NCBI GenBank assembly: GCA_002418865.1
Contig: DIEY01000051.1
Coordinates: forward strand, 7,838-52,521
Source: Bacteroidales bacterium UBA5762
GTDB taxonomy: Bacteria > Bacteroidota > Bacteroidia > Bacteroidales > TTA-H9
Reading direction: 5' to 3'
Length of the DNA stretch: 44,684 nt
The notes under the pieces are model-generated. The model searched no databases, was not told the origin of the DNA, and worked only from the letters and a program-made list of their open reading frames with translations. Positions within the stretch are counted from its first letter, which is position 1. Every line of letters begins with the position of its first letter. Position numbers and translations under genes: made by a program. Shown in pieces: positions 43,831 through 44,684 of this stretch.

Positions 43831-44684
43831 ATGTCGATAGAAAACGAAAATATAAAACGTACCGAACTTTCAGAATTGGGTGAGTTTGGTCTGATTGAGC
43901 GTCTTACTAAAGATTTAACGTTACATAACCAAAGCACTATAAAGGGGGTTGGAGATGATGCAGCTGTTATGCAATATGATAATCATTCGCTCATCTTACT
44001 CACCAATGACATTTTGATAGAAGGAGTACATTTCGATTTAACTTATACGCCTTTAAAACATTTAGGCTACAAGGCTGGGGTAGTAAATTTTTCGGATATC
44101 TATGCCATGAATGGCATTCCTCGCCAATTAGTGGTTGGTTTGGGAGTATCGAATCGTTTTTCAGTGGAAGCTCTCGATGAGTTTTATGAAGGCTTACGTC
44201 TTGCTTGCCAGCATTATGGAGTTGATCTGGTAGGTGGAGATACTTCGTCGAGCAAAGCAGGGATGTTTATTTCGATAAGTGTGGTTGGGGAAGTTTCGAA
44301 AGATGAAGTAGTATATCGAAATGGCGCTCAACTTAACGATCTTATTTGTGTTACGGGTGATCTGGGAGCAGCTTATATGGGATTATTGCTCTTAGAACGT
44401 GAGAAACAGGTTTATTTAGCTAATCCAAACATGCAGCCCGAACTCGAGGGAAATGATTATGTTTTGGAACGCCAACTCAAACCCGAAGCCCGAAAAGACA
44501 TCATTCGGCTTTTGCATGAAGCCAATATTAAACCTACAGCCATGATCGACATTTCAGATGGTTTAGCCAGCGATATTCTTCATATTTGTGAGCAATCCAA
44601 TAAAGGTTGCGTCATTTATGAAGACAAGATTCCCATTGATCCGGCTACATTAATATTGTGCGATGAGTTCAAAATCATTCCAAC
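43831..44684 (+). CDS. thiL: thiamine-monophosphate kinase, 3' end outside the window
   Basis: The first 284 residues are present and the frame is still open at the window edge. Motifs are LGEFGLIERLTK at the N-terminus, the metal- and nucleotide-binding KGVGDDAAV, LTNDILIEGVHFDL, NFSDIYAMNGIPRQLVVGLG, LVGGDTSSS, and MIDISDGLASDILHI. ThiL phosphorylates thiamine monophosphate to the diphosphate, the cofactor of MenD encoded next door, though the divergent arrangement does not show co-regulation. No thiamine riboswitch-like fold is recognised in the short predicted leader. Confidence 0.95.
   Translation, partial: MSIENENIKRTELSELGEFGLIERLTKDLTLHNQSTIKGVGDDAAVMQYDNHSLILLTNDILIEGVHFDLTYTPLKHLGYKAGVVNFSDIYAMNGIPRQLVVGLGVSNRFSVEALDEFYEGLRLACQHYGVDLVGGDTSSSKAGMFISISVVGEVSKDEVVYRNGAQLNDLICVTGDLGAAYMGLLLLEREKQVYLANPNMQPELEGNDYVLERQLKPEARKDIIRLLHEANIKPTAMIDISDGLASDILHICEQSNKGCVIYEDKIPIDPATLILCDEFKIIP

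Overview
The window is a stretch of low-GC chromosome from a member of the Bacteroidota. Four things point there: a porP-gldK-gldL-gldM-gldN type IX secretion cluster, the recurrent TAnnTTTG minus-7 promoter box in front of most transcription units, the lpxD-efp gene pair, and a menaquinone operon in the order menF-D-B-A-C-E. The porP-first order resembles Porphyromonas gingivalis more than Flavobacterium johnsoniae. I see no phage, insertion sequence, integron or CRISPR array; the content looks like core chromosome. Both ends cut genes: an HD-domain phosphohydrolase on the left and thiL on the right.

Layout. 1-3.5 kb: HD phosphohydrolase (-), an OmpA-family lipoprotein (+) and a DUF58 protein (-). 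3.6-8.1 kb: trxA, dnaE and an ArsR-type regulator, all minus strand. 8.6-12.4 kb: asnS, rpoN and a small membrane protein, plus strand. 12.4-15 kb: a beta-barrel protein and two tandem YitT paralogues, minus strand. 15.3-21.6 kb: the type IX secretion operon, closed by a strong terminator. 21.9-27.2 kb: M28 peptidase, omega-amidase-like hydrolase, a thioredoxin/glutaredoxin-fold protein with groES, and efp-lpxD. 27.6-32.8 kb: nitroreductase, a deoxyhypusine-synthase-like protein, arginine decarboxylase, alanine dehydrogenase and tsaE. 33-36.6 kb: ornithine aminotransferase, a lipoprotein-type C26 hydrolase, ilvE and tRNA-Lys(CTT). 36.7-43.4 kb: the men operon on the minus strand. 43.8 kb to the end: thiL.

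How the genes work together. PorP/GldK/L/M/N form the outer-membrane ring and inner-membrane motor of the type IX secretion system. MenF, D, C, E, B and A take chorismate to demethylmenaquinone, but no menH is present. Arginine decarboxylase and the deoxyhypusine-synthase-like protein suggest an agmatine/polyamine step about 1 kb from efp, the bacterial homologue of the deoxyhypusine synthase target eIF5A.

The most interesting leads are the deoxyhypusine-synthase-like enzyme, which keeps the Schiff-base lysine but has changed polyamine-pocket residues; three strong inverted repeats sitting at or beside promoters (ompA-like gene, arsR, thioredoxin/glutaredoxin-groES); and a C26 amidohydrolase carrying a lipoprotein signal. 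No clearly new multi-gene system is evident.
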